From contig CM019067.1 of assembly GCA_009667805.1 (NCBI GenBank), forward strand, positions 62,912,637 to 62,976,636: 64,000 nucleotides of DNA, given 5' to 3'. Each line of letters opens with the position of its first letter. Position 1 is the first letter of the stretch. The position numbers were made by a program, and so were the translations under genes. The notes below the pieces were generated by a model. That model was not told where the DNA came from. It ran no database searches and saw only the letters and a list, made by a program, of their open reading frames with translations. The DNA is from Leptobrachium leishanense (taxonomy: Eukaryota; Chordata; Amphibia; Anura; Megophryidae). Below, piece after piece: positions 1-10,769 of the stretch.

Positions 1-696
1 TTTAAAAGAAGTGTGTGGGAAAGAACAATATTCACAACTCATGGCAAAATACGCGCGGTATTCCAAAGAGGAAACTGGAGGAACGCCAAGATATTTTGAT
101 GAATAGACCCAAAGTGTAATACAGTAAACATGAGAAAAAAACAAAAAAAACACAGATCCAAATTAAAGACAAGCACAGCAACATTCAGATTTTACATCAA
201 GCAAAAAAAAAAAAAAAGAAAAACACAGATCCAAATTAAAAGACCAGCACAGCACCAGCAACATTCAGATTTTTTTTTTACTTGATGTAAAAAGTAAAAA
301 TTAGAAAAATTAACACATTTAAAATGGATAAAAGAAATGTTTGAAACAAGCTTTTTTTTTCTCTAATCTGACAATTTGGGTTTAGATGTGGATTAGGAGG
401 TTGTGTGTATTAGGTAGGAGGTGTTACTATAGCAGCCGGTGGATTAATGCAGAAGAGGTATTTAAACACAGGAATGTATTACGTAAAGAAGATTAATATT
501 ACTGATGCACATTTTGAGAGGCACATGAGATGTTGGTTTACATTTCATGAGGATGTATGAGCATAGCAAATTAAATTGATCAGGCGAGCATACAGCGGAT
601 GGTTGGTTCTTGATTAAACGCAGCCGATTCGGTCCTTCCTGTAATAACTTTACTTGTTTCGCTGTTTATCCACATTTCAGAATTTTTTTTATTAAA
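1..696. other. AT-rich stretch, no gene recognised
   Basis: No coding region or recognisable element. About 50 bases are repeated twice, near 151-200 and 224-275: both copies carry the words cacagatccaaattaaa and gcaacattcagat, separated by A-runs. The remainder is AT-rich without a clear element boundary. Confidence 0.5.
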
Positions 697-1222
697 TAAG
701 TTTGCAGAAATTAATTGAAAAAGGAGTCTGTCTGCTTTCAGGATTCAATAAATAGCAGCTACCCAAGAAATGAGGATTTTAACCTAGTTACGATTGAAGA
801 ATGGAGAATTTTATGCATTAAAGGGTAAACGCTTATTAAATCCTGGAAATTCTCAAACCATTGCTAAATGGTCTCATACGTGCAGCCATACACAATCTAG
901 ATCCCATGTGATAGTTAGGAATTTCATGTGATGCAATGTTTGTCCAGAAAAACAGTGACAAAAAATAAATATATTTCTGTATACGGACACAAAAATGTGC
1001 ATAAATTGCCAGCTGTCCGGATTTCCAGGACAACCCCATATATTTAGGTTCTAACGGAAGTTTAAACAGAAGATAAATGATACACAGAATGGAACTATTG
1101 TTTTCAGTCCAACAACTTCACAAAAGTTGCAGAGGCAAATCCTAGAACGATACAATGTATATAGATTTGTAGAAACAGGATACCACAAGGTATTTATAGA
1201 CAGGCATTTTGTCAAGGTTTCA
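697..1222 (+). repeat. Interspersed repeat, inverted partner at 27106-27635
   Basis: About 525 bases match the reverse complement of 27106-27635 almost throughout, with small indels. Short open frames in both copies give the same peptide (QRQILERYNVYRFVETGYH), but neither is a convincing gene. In both copies a Harbinger-like MITE abuts the same end, right after the word gtcaaggtttc. Family unknown; could be part of a larger transposon or a segmental duplication. Confidence 0.7.
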
Positions 1223-1543
1223 GGCCAGGGTCAGACGAGCGGACTAGGTGTGCCAGTGCTGACGTGCCTCCCAGTGTCCGTCGCAGCGTGTGACCAGCTT
1301 CAACAAGGCTGGTCACACGCTGTAGCGCGCGCACAAATTGCAGGCGCTACAAGCATCCGTGCAGAAAGCCTCCCTGTCAAAACACTAAACACACGTCGAC
1401 AGGGCTGCAAAGCACGATCATCCATAGGGGAATTAACTATGCTCAGGGAGGTGTCCAGACAGGTGTCAGAGTGGAAGGAACGTCTACTCTCACGGACACG
1501 GACGTTCCATCCGCTCTCAAAAGATGTTCGTCTGACCCCGTCC
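1223..1543. mobile_element. Harbinger-like MITE, subfamily C
   Basis: Terminal inverted repeats read ggccagggtcagacgagcg on the left and cgtctgacccc on the right, flanked by TCA on both sides (1220-1222 and 1544-1546). A 3-bp T-N-A duplication fits the PIF/Harbinger type. No transposase is encoded, so it would depend on an enzyme supplied elsewhere. Confidence 0.7.
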
Positions 1544-2020
1544 TCACCATTTTTCACAAAGCTGGTCAGGTTTTGTTTTTTTATGTTCCCGCACAAGCTC
1601 TTGCATTTTCATGGTGTTGAGGGTAATCCAGGTTTGGACCAGTGCAAAATATTATGAAAAAGTAAACCAAAAACACGACATTCAGTGTTATTCAAAAAGA
1701 AATCGGAAAGTCACCGTACGATCGGTGACTTTCCGTTCCCTGCACTTCAGGGCGATTCGGTGATCCTATGGTGCATTCAGAAAGAACCGCAGGGCCCCCG
1801 TAGTGCAGGGAAAACCCACCGAACACTCACTGAAACAGCTGGATTAACCCCGCCGAACATGCCGGAGAAACCCGACTAGCCGCCGATCACAGCACAGAGC
1901 AGCGGTCAGGAAAACCCGACACCGCAGACGAATAAGAAAATCACACACACACACACACACACAGGCACTCCAGGACTGTAAAGATTCTTTTATTTCAATC
2001 CATAAAAAAAAAAAATAACA

Positions 2021-2054
2021 CGACGTTTCAGCCTCTCCCCGAGGCTTTCATCAG
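2021..2054 (-). ncRNA. Hammerhead-ribozyme-like core (relic)
   Basis: Read on the minus strand: CTGATGA box, helix II AGCCTC/GAGGCT with a short GGG loop, then GAAAC followed by GTC. These are the conserved parts of a hammerhead, with almost no helix III, as known for Penelope-associated ribozymes. Helix I pairing is weak, so activity is doubtful. Confidence 0.55.
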
Positions 2055-2065
2055 GGGCTTTCATC

Positions 2066-2097
2066 ATGATGAAAGCCTCGGGGAGGCTGAAACGTCG
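2066..2097 (+). ncRNA. Hammerhead-like core, inverted twin (C3 lost)
   Basis: Mirror of 2021-2054. The first base of the CTGATGA box is A here (atgatga), which removes an invariant core residue, while helix II and GAAACGTC are kept. Probably inactive. Confidence 0.5.
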
Positions 2098-2879
2098 ATT
2101 TTTGTGGATTGAAATAAAAGAATCTTTACAGTCCTGGAGTGCCACCGTGATCTTGTGAGTTGCGACTTGAATATTGAGCCAAACGATAGGCACCGGGCAT
2201 TTTTTTGAACTTTAAAGCATGAGTGCATGGCAATCCTCTCCACACACACTGATATATATATATATATCTCTATCACAGTTAGCTTGAAAAGTGAAACGCT
2301 TTTTGCATAAAAACTACTGAATGAAAATGCCTGGAATTTACACCCAAGATCCAATGAATGATAATAAAAAAGGGCAGTTACAGAAAAAAGGAAAGACGAT
2401 AACAATTTTTTTAATAAAAAAAGGGTAAATGGTTTGCCAAAACGAAAGATATATAAGGGACTTTTTACTGCAGAATAGAATATTAAACGGTTTATTAGAT
2501 ATTGTAATAGAACGTAAATATTTTTAACATTGAAGCCTATGGGATTCGCCTGAATAAACCTGCCGAATGAAACCACAGAACAGTAGGGCAATTCGGCAAC
2601 TTTCACTCCTGGTTTTTGTTCTCTGAATAGCCGAAGCATTGCTTCCCAATGGGGGTTTCACTTCCCTCGAACAGGCACCGAACAGGCACCGTATGTGCAG
2701 GCAATTCACCAACATTTAGCGAACTGCCTGCTCTCTGGATAGACGAATGGCCAGGAAAGGTAACCGAACGCTGAATTTCACTGTTCGGTTACCTTTCGGC
2801 CACAATTCGGATCTCTTTGAATAACCCCCTTAATATTTCAACATATTAAAAGGACACTCTGCACCAGTACATGTGGGTT

Positions 2880-4010
2880 TTGTGTCTATAGGGGTGTGGT
2901 TTTGGATGGGTGTGGCTGTCCGGCACAAGGGGGCCCCATGATCTCCTATTGCCCAGGGGCCCCATTAGTTGTCAGTCCGCCCCTGCACCAGGGCTGTCAA
3001 ACTGCAGCCCACCAGAGGTTTCTGAACCACAACTACCTGCCCATTTAATGAACTGAAAGAATTCTGGGAATTGTAGGCATCACCATCTGGAGAGCTGTGA
3101 GCTTGACAACCCTGCTCTACACACCCCGACCATTTCAGCTTATTAAAGTGGTCAGGCTGTGAAGTGTCCCCTTGCTTCCGCCCAGTTTGGCTGGTGCTGC
3201 GTGAAAAAAAAGTTACCCCGTCCACACAGCTTTCACAGTCGGCAGATGGGATTTTGAATATCCCACCTGCCGGGGAATAACGAGGTCAGCATGGCACCAA
3301 ACCAGCATTATGCGCAGACGCCAACGTACATGGCGTTCAAAATGTATGCAACATACAGAAATTGAGCAGCCCAGTAAGAAACTACGCAGACTTACCCAAT
3401 TTGTGCAAGAAGCCGCAGGGACTTCTGCATTTCAGAGGCTTGAGCCAAAGATGAGGAGCAGCCAAGCATTTTACTTGAACACAGGTTAAAACGAGACAGA
3501 CATATACTCACCCAAACCACTGTGTTGATTTACAGTGGTCAGGATGTGAGGAGTGCTCCCTCTTCTCCCCCCAATCTGGCAGAAAACGCTGGGTGAAGTG
3601 GAAAAGCTTCCTCCGCCCCACCCAGCATCACCAGCAGCCAGGATTTTGAAATTGCTGATAACCTCTCAGACCAATTGTGGTAACGAGCGACCTCAGAAAG
3701 GCAGTCGATGGATCGGATCTGTGCACCAGTTGGGCTAAACAGCCGAACAACTGCAAAACCTAATCGTATAGCAGGAAACGGTTCTTCATGTAGACCCCAG
3801 CTTTCAATCAGTAAATGCTCAGCGCGGCACACTGGCCTAAAAACATTACGTTTCTGACTTGAAAACTATACTCACAACTTTGTGAAATCAGAGGATCGTT
3901 TACGGCAAGCCGCTTGCGCCTCAAAGCAAAACGTGGACATTGGAGAAATTCTATTTAAAAACGTACACAAACAACTCCCCCCACCCAAAAATCTAAAAAA
4001 AAAACTTTTC
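2880..4010. other. Mixed repeat debris, hAT-like end at left
   Basis: Near 2983 the minus strand carries a hAT-type terminus (caggggcggactgac), with the GGGGCCCC-rich sequence usual inside it down to about 2880. At 2990-3110 lies foldback-like sequence (agggctgtcaaactgcagcc). No coding region is supported in the rest. Confidence 0.4.
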
Positions 4011-4013
4011 AGG

Positions 4014-4232
4014 GTTATTCAAAGAGATCCGAATTGTGGCCGAAAGGTAACCGAACAGTGAAATTCAGCGTACGGTTACCTTTCCTGACCATTCGGCTAT
4101 TCTGAGAGCAGGCAGTTCGCCAAATGTTGGCAAGTTGCCTGCACATACAGCGTGTGGCTAGCCCCGTTGAAGCGTCACAACGCTGCGACAGACGTCAGTA
4201 CGGGCACACAGTGCGCTCGTCTGACCCCGACC
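4014..4232. mobile_element. Fragments of family D element and MITE C
   Basis: 4014-4150 is one end of the TTATTCA family (gggttattcaaagagatcc, then ggtaaccgaacag). It runs straight into the terminal part of a Harbinger-like MITE ending gtgcgctcgtctgaccc, with TTA following. Both are truncated at their junction. Confidence 0.5.
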
Positions 4233-4239
4233 TTATTCG

Positions 4240-5110
4240 CAGTGTGTCTCTAAATCACTCCATTTAAATAGGACTATAGGGCGCATAGAATGGCGCTAAA
4301 GTGTTGAGAAAACAAAACAATATCTTCGACTATGCAGGGCTCAAAATTTCAAGTCCCAAGCTACTAGCCAGGCCTTAAGAGTTACTCGCCAGTGCCACTA
4401 GTTGCCCCACCTAACCCTTATCCTGCCCTGCATCTGCATTTCCACTCGCCAAATGAGAGTAGGCGAGTGGAAATTTTGAGGCCTGCATCTATATGTAGAC
4501 ATGAGAAACCATGAGATATCGGAGGACAGAACAGAAGCAGATGTGGTTTCCAGGCAGTGTCCTGCTCAGATGACCCCTGCTCTTCACATTCCCATCTCTG
4601 CAGTCAGTCTTCCCGACACTCATGGAGTTACATGCAGACATAACCTTATTGTGAGGCATGCAGGATGTAACCACAGGAAATAACAATAAACACTGCCTGA
4701 TAACGACACAGATGGGCTGTAATGTTATTGATACTCATTTAACTGGTGCTTTTTCATCTGCTCGTCCACCTGCTGAGCGGAGCAGGGGAACAAAAAATAA
4801 AATAAAAAAAAAAGGACACCAGCAAAACCTGACCAGATGGTGACCAACAGGAGTTACAGTCCATAGCGGTGTCTCAGGGAGAGATACATACCTGCAAAGC
4901 ATCACGTGCAGAACATATGGCATGTGACGAGTGCGTGACGGAGCTGCACAGCAGCAACATTGATCTTGGCATGCAGCGAGAGTACAATCGAAATCCTCCA
5001 CAGCAACAAACCAGTATAGAAATAGAATACAATCACAAGGCATTTGTTTTAAATGGTCCGGCAGGCAGCAAAGCTTTGCCCCAAAAGATACTAGAACACC
5101 CCCAAACGTA
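4240..5110. other. No recognised gene or element
   Basis: Short open frames of 60-102 codons overlap on both strands without any recognisable domain or codon pattern. Nothing here supports a gene. Confidence 0.5.
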
Positions 5111-5114
5111 CACA

Positions 5115-5283
5115 GGGTTATTCAGAGAAAGTTCCCCAGAGTTTCACCTTTTGGAGAAATGAAAATTCTAGGTCAAAATAGCTGATTTGGAAAGGGAGAT
5201 AAATGCAAGAATATTTCCGGTTTGGCTATATTGAACTAGAGTTTTCACTTCTCCAGAGTTTCACCTTTCTCTGAATAACCCTG
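5115..5283. mobile_element. Short palindromic MITE, family E
   Basis: About 170 bases with inverted ends: gggttattcagagaaag at the left and ctttctctgaataaccc at the right, with long internal complementarity (gttttcacttctcc against ggagaaatgaaaat). A second copy is at 62731-62911. No coding capacity. Confidence 0.65.
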
Positions 5284-5469
5284 ACAGTCATTTGGGCTTT
5301 CTGCATAGGTAATGGTATGATGGTTGCCAGATCAGCAGTGTTTTCCTGGACACGTATTACCATTTCCCACAGAGGGACTTGACACGGAAGGTGCTACCCT
5401 GCAGTATGATAAAATAATATGCTTCAGTAGAGAATCAGGGCTGTTCAACTGGGATTCTTCATTGATTTA

Positions 5470-5873
5470 GGCTGGGGTCAGATGAACGCAGTGCGAACGC
5501 GCGTGCAGCCGCAATTTATCACGGCCGTATTAGCAGCAAATGATGGCCAATATACGAAGTACGGCCGGGCAACGCAAGCGGCAAATGAACGCATTTTTTT
5601 TGAGAACGTGATACCGCTAGTACTGACGTACAGAGGGCGCTGCGTCCGCTAGCGGCGTGTGTGCGTGATTAGGAGACGTCAGACGCTGCTAATGTCCGGC
5701 CAACATAACGTCCAGACACAAAAAGGGTTTTATTGATGATCCGTACAAAAATCACGGACGAAAATGCGCATCGTATGACCGCTATCGCTTATTCCGTGAA
5801 AAAAAATACGTCCATTCGTTCGAACGCACTTTTTCACGGACAACGCGAAAAATGGGTTCGTCTGACCCTAGCC
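5470..5873. mobile_element. Harbinger-like MITE, subfamily A
   Basis: Ends ggctggggtcagatgaacgc and cgtctgaccctagcc, flanked by TTA on each side (5467-5469, 5874-5876). The interior is CpG-rich and carries the subfamily word gtgattaggagacgtcagac. Non-coding. Confidence 0.8.
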
Positions 5874-5876
5874 TTA

Positions 5877-7253
5877 GCAGCAGCATATGAGGCATACATA
5901 CCACAGGGTTTCATTTTCATGTCCTGCCCATCAGCATGAATATATATAACTGTCCAGGAAAACATGGAAGATCTGGCAGCCTTAAAATTATACGAATAAT
6001 AAAACAAATCTCCAGTCCAATCTCACGTACTGCAATGGTTTAAAAAAAAAAAAAAAAGAGTGGTTGAGTGGGGGGGGGGGGCACCTCAGCATAAGACACA
6101 CGTACGTTTTAGTGGAGGAAAACAAAAAAAGAAATTATTCTGACCCAAATGGTGTACTAAAAGATTAGCGGCAGACTAGGTGTCGTCAAGTGCAACTCGG
6201 CTGTGATCACGGATTTCTACATTTCAGCCTCAGCTCAGCTAAATCACACAATGAAACAAACAGGACCAGTCAGTGAGCAAAGAGAGTTGTCAATATTCGC
6301 TCCACAAGACGCACCGACTCCCCCCCCCTAATTTTTTGGGGGAAAAAAGTGTGTCTTATGGAGCGAAAAATACAGTATTTATAAAGCGCCAACAAGTTCC
6401 ATAGCGCTGCACAATGGGTGAGACAGAACAAATATAGTGTATATAAAACAAGTTCTACACAGAACAGTAGGAGAGAGGACCCTGCTCAAGAGCTTACAAT
6501 CTAAGAGGAGAGGGGTGACACACTAGGTGAGGGTAGATAGCCGAGTATGTGGTAGTACTAGATGGCAACACTCAATTCATCTTCCACCCAGGCACTGCTC
6601 AACGTACCATCCCAACCAGTGAGGGCAGCATGGTTTGGTGGGGTTATACAGCAACCGTAAAAATAGCTGCTCAGATTATAAAAGTATAGTAAAAAGATAC
6701 AAGACTAATGAGGAGGAGGAATTGCCACCATATTATATTATCATCAACCCTGGGGTTATATACACACCAGGACAGGACAACTTTGTATCAACTCAGCAGC
6801 TAGCTATGGACTGTACTCCAACCCTGGTGTAACCGTAACCAGTGCTTGTGAAACCCTTACAACGTTGTAGACTAGGGGCCAGATCACAACTCAGACGCAA
6901 GACAAGATGCAAATGGTAATCCTTTACTGCTCACTTTTAACATCTATTACAACCAAGGAGTGCGAGTCGTAACACTCTTGCGACACAGGGAGAGCACACC
7001 AGCAGTTATATGCGCCACTTTCAGCTCCAGGAGTGCACAAGACTATATGGTGACAGCTGTGTGACCCAGCTGGGGTTGCGGAAGAACACTGAGAACCATT
7101 TGTTCCCTAGTGTTTCACTGCCTGCAAGCAAGGAAGCAGCAGATTGCACTGCTCTCGCCACTGAGGGTTCGGAGGCGAGTATGGGATTTTAAGGTGGGTT
7201 TATATTAATGTGTTAGATGATTGGTATAAAGTGATTGCACTTCAGCACAGAGT
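5877..7253. other. Low-complexity DNA with one short tail repeat
   Basis: Homopolymer runs at 6043-6080 and 6321-6350. The repeat at 6365-6545 is listed separately. Short open frames near 6635 and 7010 have no recognisable domain. Confidence 0.4.
6365..6545 (-). repeat. Short interspersed repeat with L2/MIR-like tail
   Basis: Reverse complement of the repeat at 9215-9365. Shared words, given here on the plus strand, are ataaagcgc, ggagagaggaccctgctcaa and gcttacaatctaagaggaga. The pattern of 'agattgtaa' followed by 'gcgct...tataa' near the 3' end resembles LINE2/MIR-type tails; the exact family is not certain. Confidence 0.5.
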
Positions 7254-7256
7254 TAA

Positions 7257-7674
7257 GGCTGGGGTCAGACGAACACAGTGCGAACGCACGTGCAGCCGCA
7301 CTTTATCACAGCCGTAGTAGCAGCAAATGACATCCAATATACGAAGTACGGGCGCATGAAAGTTCGGCCGCACAACACAAGTGGCAAAGGAACGCATTTT
7401 TTCGAGAACGTAGAACCACTAGTACTGACGCACAGAGTGCGCTGTGTCCACATAGCGGCGTGTGTGCGTGATTAGGAGACGTCAGACACTGCTCATGTCC
7501 GGCCAACATAACGTCTAGACACCCAAAGTTTCCTGGTTTGGATCCATAACAAAATCACAGCCGAAATTGCACATCATATGACCGCCATCGAGTCTTCCGT
7601 GAAAAAATGCTGTCGGACGCATCAACGCACTTTTTGACGGTAGACCTAGAAAATGCATCCGTCTGATCCTGGCC
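7257..7674. mobile_element. Harbinger-like MITE, subfamily A
   Basis: Ends ggctggggtcagacgaaca and gtctgatcctggcc, TAA on both flanks (7254-7256 and 7675-7677). Same interior as 5470-5873, including the gtgattaggagacgtcagac word. Non-coding. Confidence 0.8.
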
Positions 7675-7727
7675 TAAGACGAGAAATATTCTTCAGGTTT
7701 GAATAACATCAGATGCAAATAGAGAAT

Positions 7728-7771
7728 GACCAGGCCGGAGAGTGACCAGGCCGGAGAGTGACCAGGCCGGG
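7728..7771. repeat. Small tandem repeat, 20-bp unit
   Basis: The unit gtgaccaggccggagagtga-like occurs just over two times in direct succession. Too short and too regular to be anything but a local duplication. Confidence 0.7.
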
Positions 7772-7967
7772 TGCTGTGCAGCCAGAGTGTGATCTGACCC
7801 TATAATGGATCTGGAAAGATTACAACAACAGCTCGGGTTAAGTTTACACCAGGGTCGGAATATAGTCCTATATGCTTTAGCACCAGGCAAAGTTATTGGC
7901 ATAGATATGTGGGTGATGATCAAAAACACTCTTTGAAAAGTAAAGTTGTGAGAGACCATGGCTTGGT

Positions 7968-8090
7968 GTTCTTTGTATGAATTGAAGCCTTGAGGGGTTA
8001 TTCAAATTGTGGCTTGGAAATCCATGGGGTTATTCCAAGCCACACTTTGAATAACCCCTCAAGGCTTAAATTCAGACAAAGAACACGAAA
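7968..8090. repeat. Perfect-looking foldback palindrome
   Basis: Arm gaagccttgaggggttatt (about 7983) is mirrored by aataacccctcaaggctt (about 8050). The complementarity continues outward (ttctttgtatgaattg against aattcagacaaagaac) and inward (tgtggcttggaa against ttccaagccaca). It carries the ggggttattc terminus of the TTATTCA MITEs and may be a minimal member or a head-to-head junction. Confidence 0.6.
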
Positions 8091-8329
8091 TTGCACCTAA
8101 CAGTGAATTTCCCCCCATACAGTGCAAGGTCCTGGCCATATGCCACATACTGGCGAATTGGCAGCAAAATGCAGTGATCAGAAGCAGTGAAATCCCCATA
8201 GAAACCGTTAACCTAGTCAGAGAACACCAAACAGCACTGAAATGCTCAGAATTTTTGGTGGTTTCATGTGACAGGTTTAATCAGGCGAATCCCATAGGTT
8301 TCAATGTAAAGAATATTCCCAGTTTTTCT

Positions 8330-8915
8330 TAAACATTTATTCAAAGAGATTTGAAAAGTCACTGCACGTTCGGTGACTTTTCGTTCTCTTCAATTCGGCA
8401 ATCCCATTTCGGCTACCCTGAGGTGTATTCAGCAAGCACCACAGGGCTGTCGAAGTGCAGGGAAAAGCTGCCGAAAACCCACTGAAATCCTGGCGAATGC
8501 ACGCCGAAAACCCGCAAAAACATCTGGCTTAACCCGAAGAACATAAAATAAAAATGCTTAAAATATCCTAAAAGACTCTTTACTGCAGAATTTTATAATG
8601 AACGGTTTATTAGATATTGAATTGAAAAAAAACGGGAATATTTTTAACATTGAAGCCTATGGGATTCTCCTGAATTTACTTGCCGAATGGCAGGGCATTT
8701 CGGGAACCTTTCACTGCTGGTTTGTGTTCTGAGTAGCCGAAGCAGTGCTTTTTTATGGGGATTCACTGCCCTCGAACAGGCACCGTATGTGCAGGCAATT
8801 TGCCAGGATTTGGCGTATTGCTTGCTCTCTGAATAGCCAAGAAAGGTAACCGAACGCTGATTTTCAACATTCGGTTACCTTTCTCCAGCCATTCGGATCT
8901 CTGAATAACCCTGTA
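8330..8915. mobile_element. TTATTCA-ended DNA transposon (family D), full length
   Basis: Left end ttattcaaagagatttgaaa, right end tctctgaataaccc. Contains the gtcactgcacgttcggtgac hairpin next to the left end and the ggtaaccgaacgctga...ttcggttacc hairpin next to the right end. Uninterrupted, so it is a useful reference for the broken copy at 1684-2829. No coding frame of note. Confidence 0.6.
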
Positions 8916-9214
8916 ACTTTTTTTGCTGCAAATCAAAAGCATAAAATTTCTTTTGTCATTTTTCGGCAAAAAAGTTTTCCGATGTATTTGTATGTCATTT
9001 TTTTGTAAAAGACTTTTATCGTTATTCATAGGACCTCATATTTTTCCCCATGCAGTAGTTTTTTGAATAGGTCTTTAAAAGGTTGCAGTCTTTTTTTTAC
9101 CAGTCAACTGGTCGGCTTTTTTCAGAGGTCTGTTCGGCGGATCATCGGATGCATTTGGTGGGTTACGTGTTCAATTCGCCGCACTTCAGGGACCATGTGG
9201 TGTATGCAGAATTC

Positions 9215-9365
9215 CCCTAGTGTGTCACCCCTCTCCTCTCAGATTGTAAACTCTTGAGTAGGGTCCTCTCTCCTACTGTTCTGTGCGTTGAACCTGTATG
9301 TATATTTGTTGCTCTCTCACTGTACAGCGCTACAGAGCTTGTTAGCGCTTTATAAAAACTTGTAA
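9215..9365 (+). repeat. Short interspersed repeat with L2/MIR-like tail
   Basis: Contains cagattgtaaactcttgagt, then cctctctcctactgttctg, then acagcgctacagag and gcgctttataa. Same repeat as 6365-6545 in the opposite orientation. Confidence 0.5.
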
Positions 9366-9740
9366 CTGTAACCAGAGGGTCAGCGAATTTAACTCAAAGT
9401 GCGGCGAACAGGAAAGCCACGAAATGTCCGTGCTCTCTGAATAACCGCTTTGGTGTTTGAGCACAATCTAAAAAAGTAGATTCTACACGGAGCAGGTTTA
9501 GTCAATCCAGAAGATAAACAAATATGAACCACTGGAAACAGAAAAAACAGATACCGAAACACACACACATCCAGGAAACAGAACAGGTAGAGGTTACATA
9601 ACAATGCGGTTGGGAAAATATAAAAAAAAAGGTTACACAATGCATTTTAAATATGGTTTCAAAACAAGTCAGGATGTAAAGGATTGCATCAAAGATTGAT
9701 AAAAATTTAATTAAAAATAAAATAAAATAGTCCAAACTAA

Positions 9741-10165
9741 GGCTAGGGTCAGACGAACGCATTTTTATGTTGTCTGTGAAAAAGTGCGTTCGAACGAATG
9801 GACGCATTTTTTCACAGAATACGTGATAGTGGTCATACTATGCGCATTTTCGTCCGTGATTTTGTACGGATCATCAATAAAACACTTTTTGTGTCTGGAC
9901 GTTATGTTGGCCGGACATTAGCAGCGTCTGACGTCTCCTAATCACGCACACACGCCGCTAGCGGACGCAGCGCACTCTGTACGTCAGTACCTGCGGTTTC
10001 ACGTTCTCGAAAAAATGCGTTCATTTTCCACTTGCGTTGCGCAGCCGGACTTTTGTGCGACCGTACTTCGTATATTGGCCGTCATTGCCCGGCATCTGCT
10101 GCTAGCACGGCCGTGATTAAGTGCGGCTGCACGCGCGTTCGCACTGCCTCAGTCTGACCCTAGCC
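9741..10165. mobile_element. Harbinger-like MITE, subfamily A
   Basis: Ends ggctagggtcagacgaacgc and gtctgaccctagcc, with TAA on both sides (9738-9740, 10166-10168). Orientation is opposite to 5470-5873: the internal word appears as gtctgacgtctcctaatcac. Non-coding. Confidence 0.8.
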
Positions 10166-10340
10166 TAAACTAAACTGTAGACAAAACCCTTTGAAGAAAT
10201 GTAAACAAACCTGAGTTAATAGAGGGAGGGGCAGACCCCCAGCAGTTATCACAGTGATGTGCACAGTGTGCCTGGGAGTGAAGATTTAAATAACTCTAAA
10301 GTTAGGGTCTCCCCCCACATTTATAGGTCATGACAGCTAA

Positions 10341-10765
10341 GGGTAGGGTCAAATGAACGCATTATCGGCAGCAGCCGTCAAAAAGTGCATCTGAACGCAT
10401 TGACGTATTTTTTCACGAAATGCGTGAAAACGGTCAGACAACGCGCATTTTCGTGCGTGATTTTTTACGGGTCGTCAATAAAACACTTTTTGCGTCTGGA
10501 CGTTATGTTGGCCGGACATGAGCAGCGTCTGACATCTCCTAATCACGCAAACACGCCGCTAGCGGACGCAGCGCACTCTGTACGTCAGTACTAGCTTCTG
10601 CGTTCTCTAAAAAAATGCGTTCGTTTGCCGCTTGCGTTGCACGGCCGGACTTTCGTGCGGCCGGACTTCATATATTGGCCGTCATTGCGCGTCATTTGCT
10701 GCTACTGCGGCCGTGATTAAGTGCGCCTAAACGCACGTTAAAAACGCGTTAGTCTGATTGCAGCC
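10341..10765. mobile_element. Harbinger-like MITE, subfamily A
   Basis: A second copy only 175 bases after the previous one, in the same orientation, with more divergent ends (gggtagggtcaaatgaacgc and gtctgattgcagcc). The TAA on the left has become TAG on the right. Non-coding. Confidence 0.75.
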
Positions 10766-10769
10766 TAGG

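Larger units (their letters stand above)
1969..2144. repeat. Palindromic Penelope-terminus relic
   Basis: A large inverted repeat: the arm starting gcactccaggactgtaaag (1969) is mirrored by the arm ending ctttacagtcctggagtgc (about 2143). Its centre holds two head-to-head hammerhead-like cores. Tail-to-tail fusion of Penelope-like termini is also seen at PLE-1, PLE-2 and PLE-4 in this window, so this is probably an extreme 5' truncation of the same kind of insertion. Confidence 0.65.
1684..2829. mobile_element. TTATTCA-ended DNA transposon (family D), interrupted
   Basis: The left end reads ttattcaaaaagaaatcgg and the right end is its imperfect inverse, ctctttgaataaccc. Inner hallmarks of this family are a short hairpin of the type gtcaccg...cggtgac and the words ggtaaccgaacg and gcctatgggattcgcctg. 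The same words recur at 4014-4150, 8330-8915, 18700-18905, 57905-58215 and 61690-61910. A palindromic Penelope terminus sits inside, at 1969-2144. Superfamily not certain. Confidence 0.55.

Noticed and set aside
1127..1657. 176-codon frame as a possible gene
   Set aside because: It runs from the unknown repeat through the entire MITE at 1223-1543; the part outside the MITE recurs inverted at 27.1 kb without extension.
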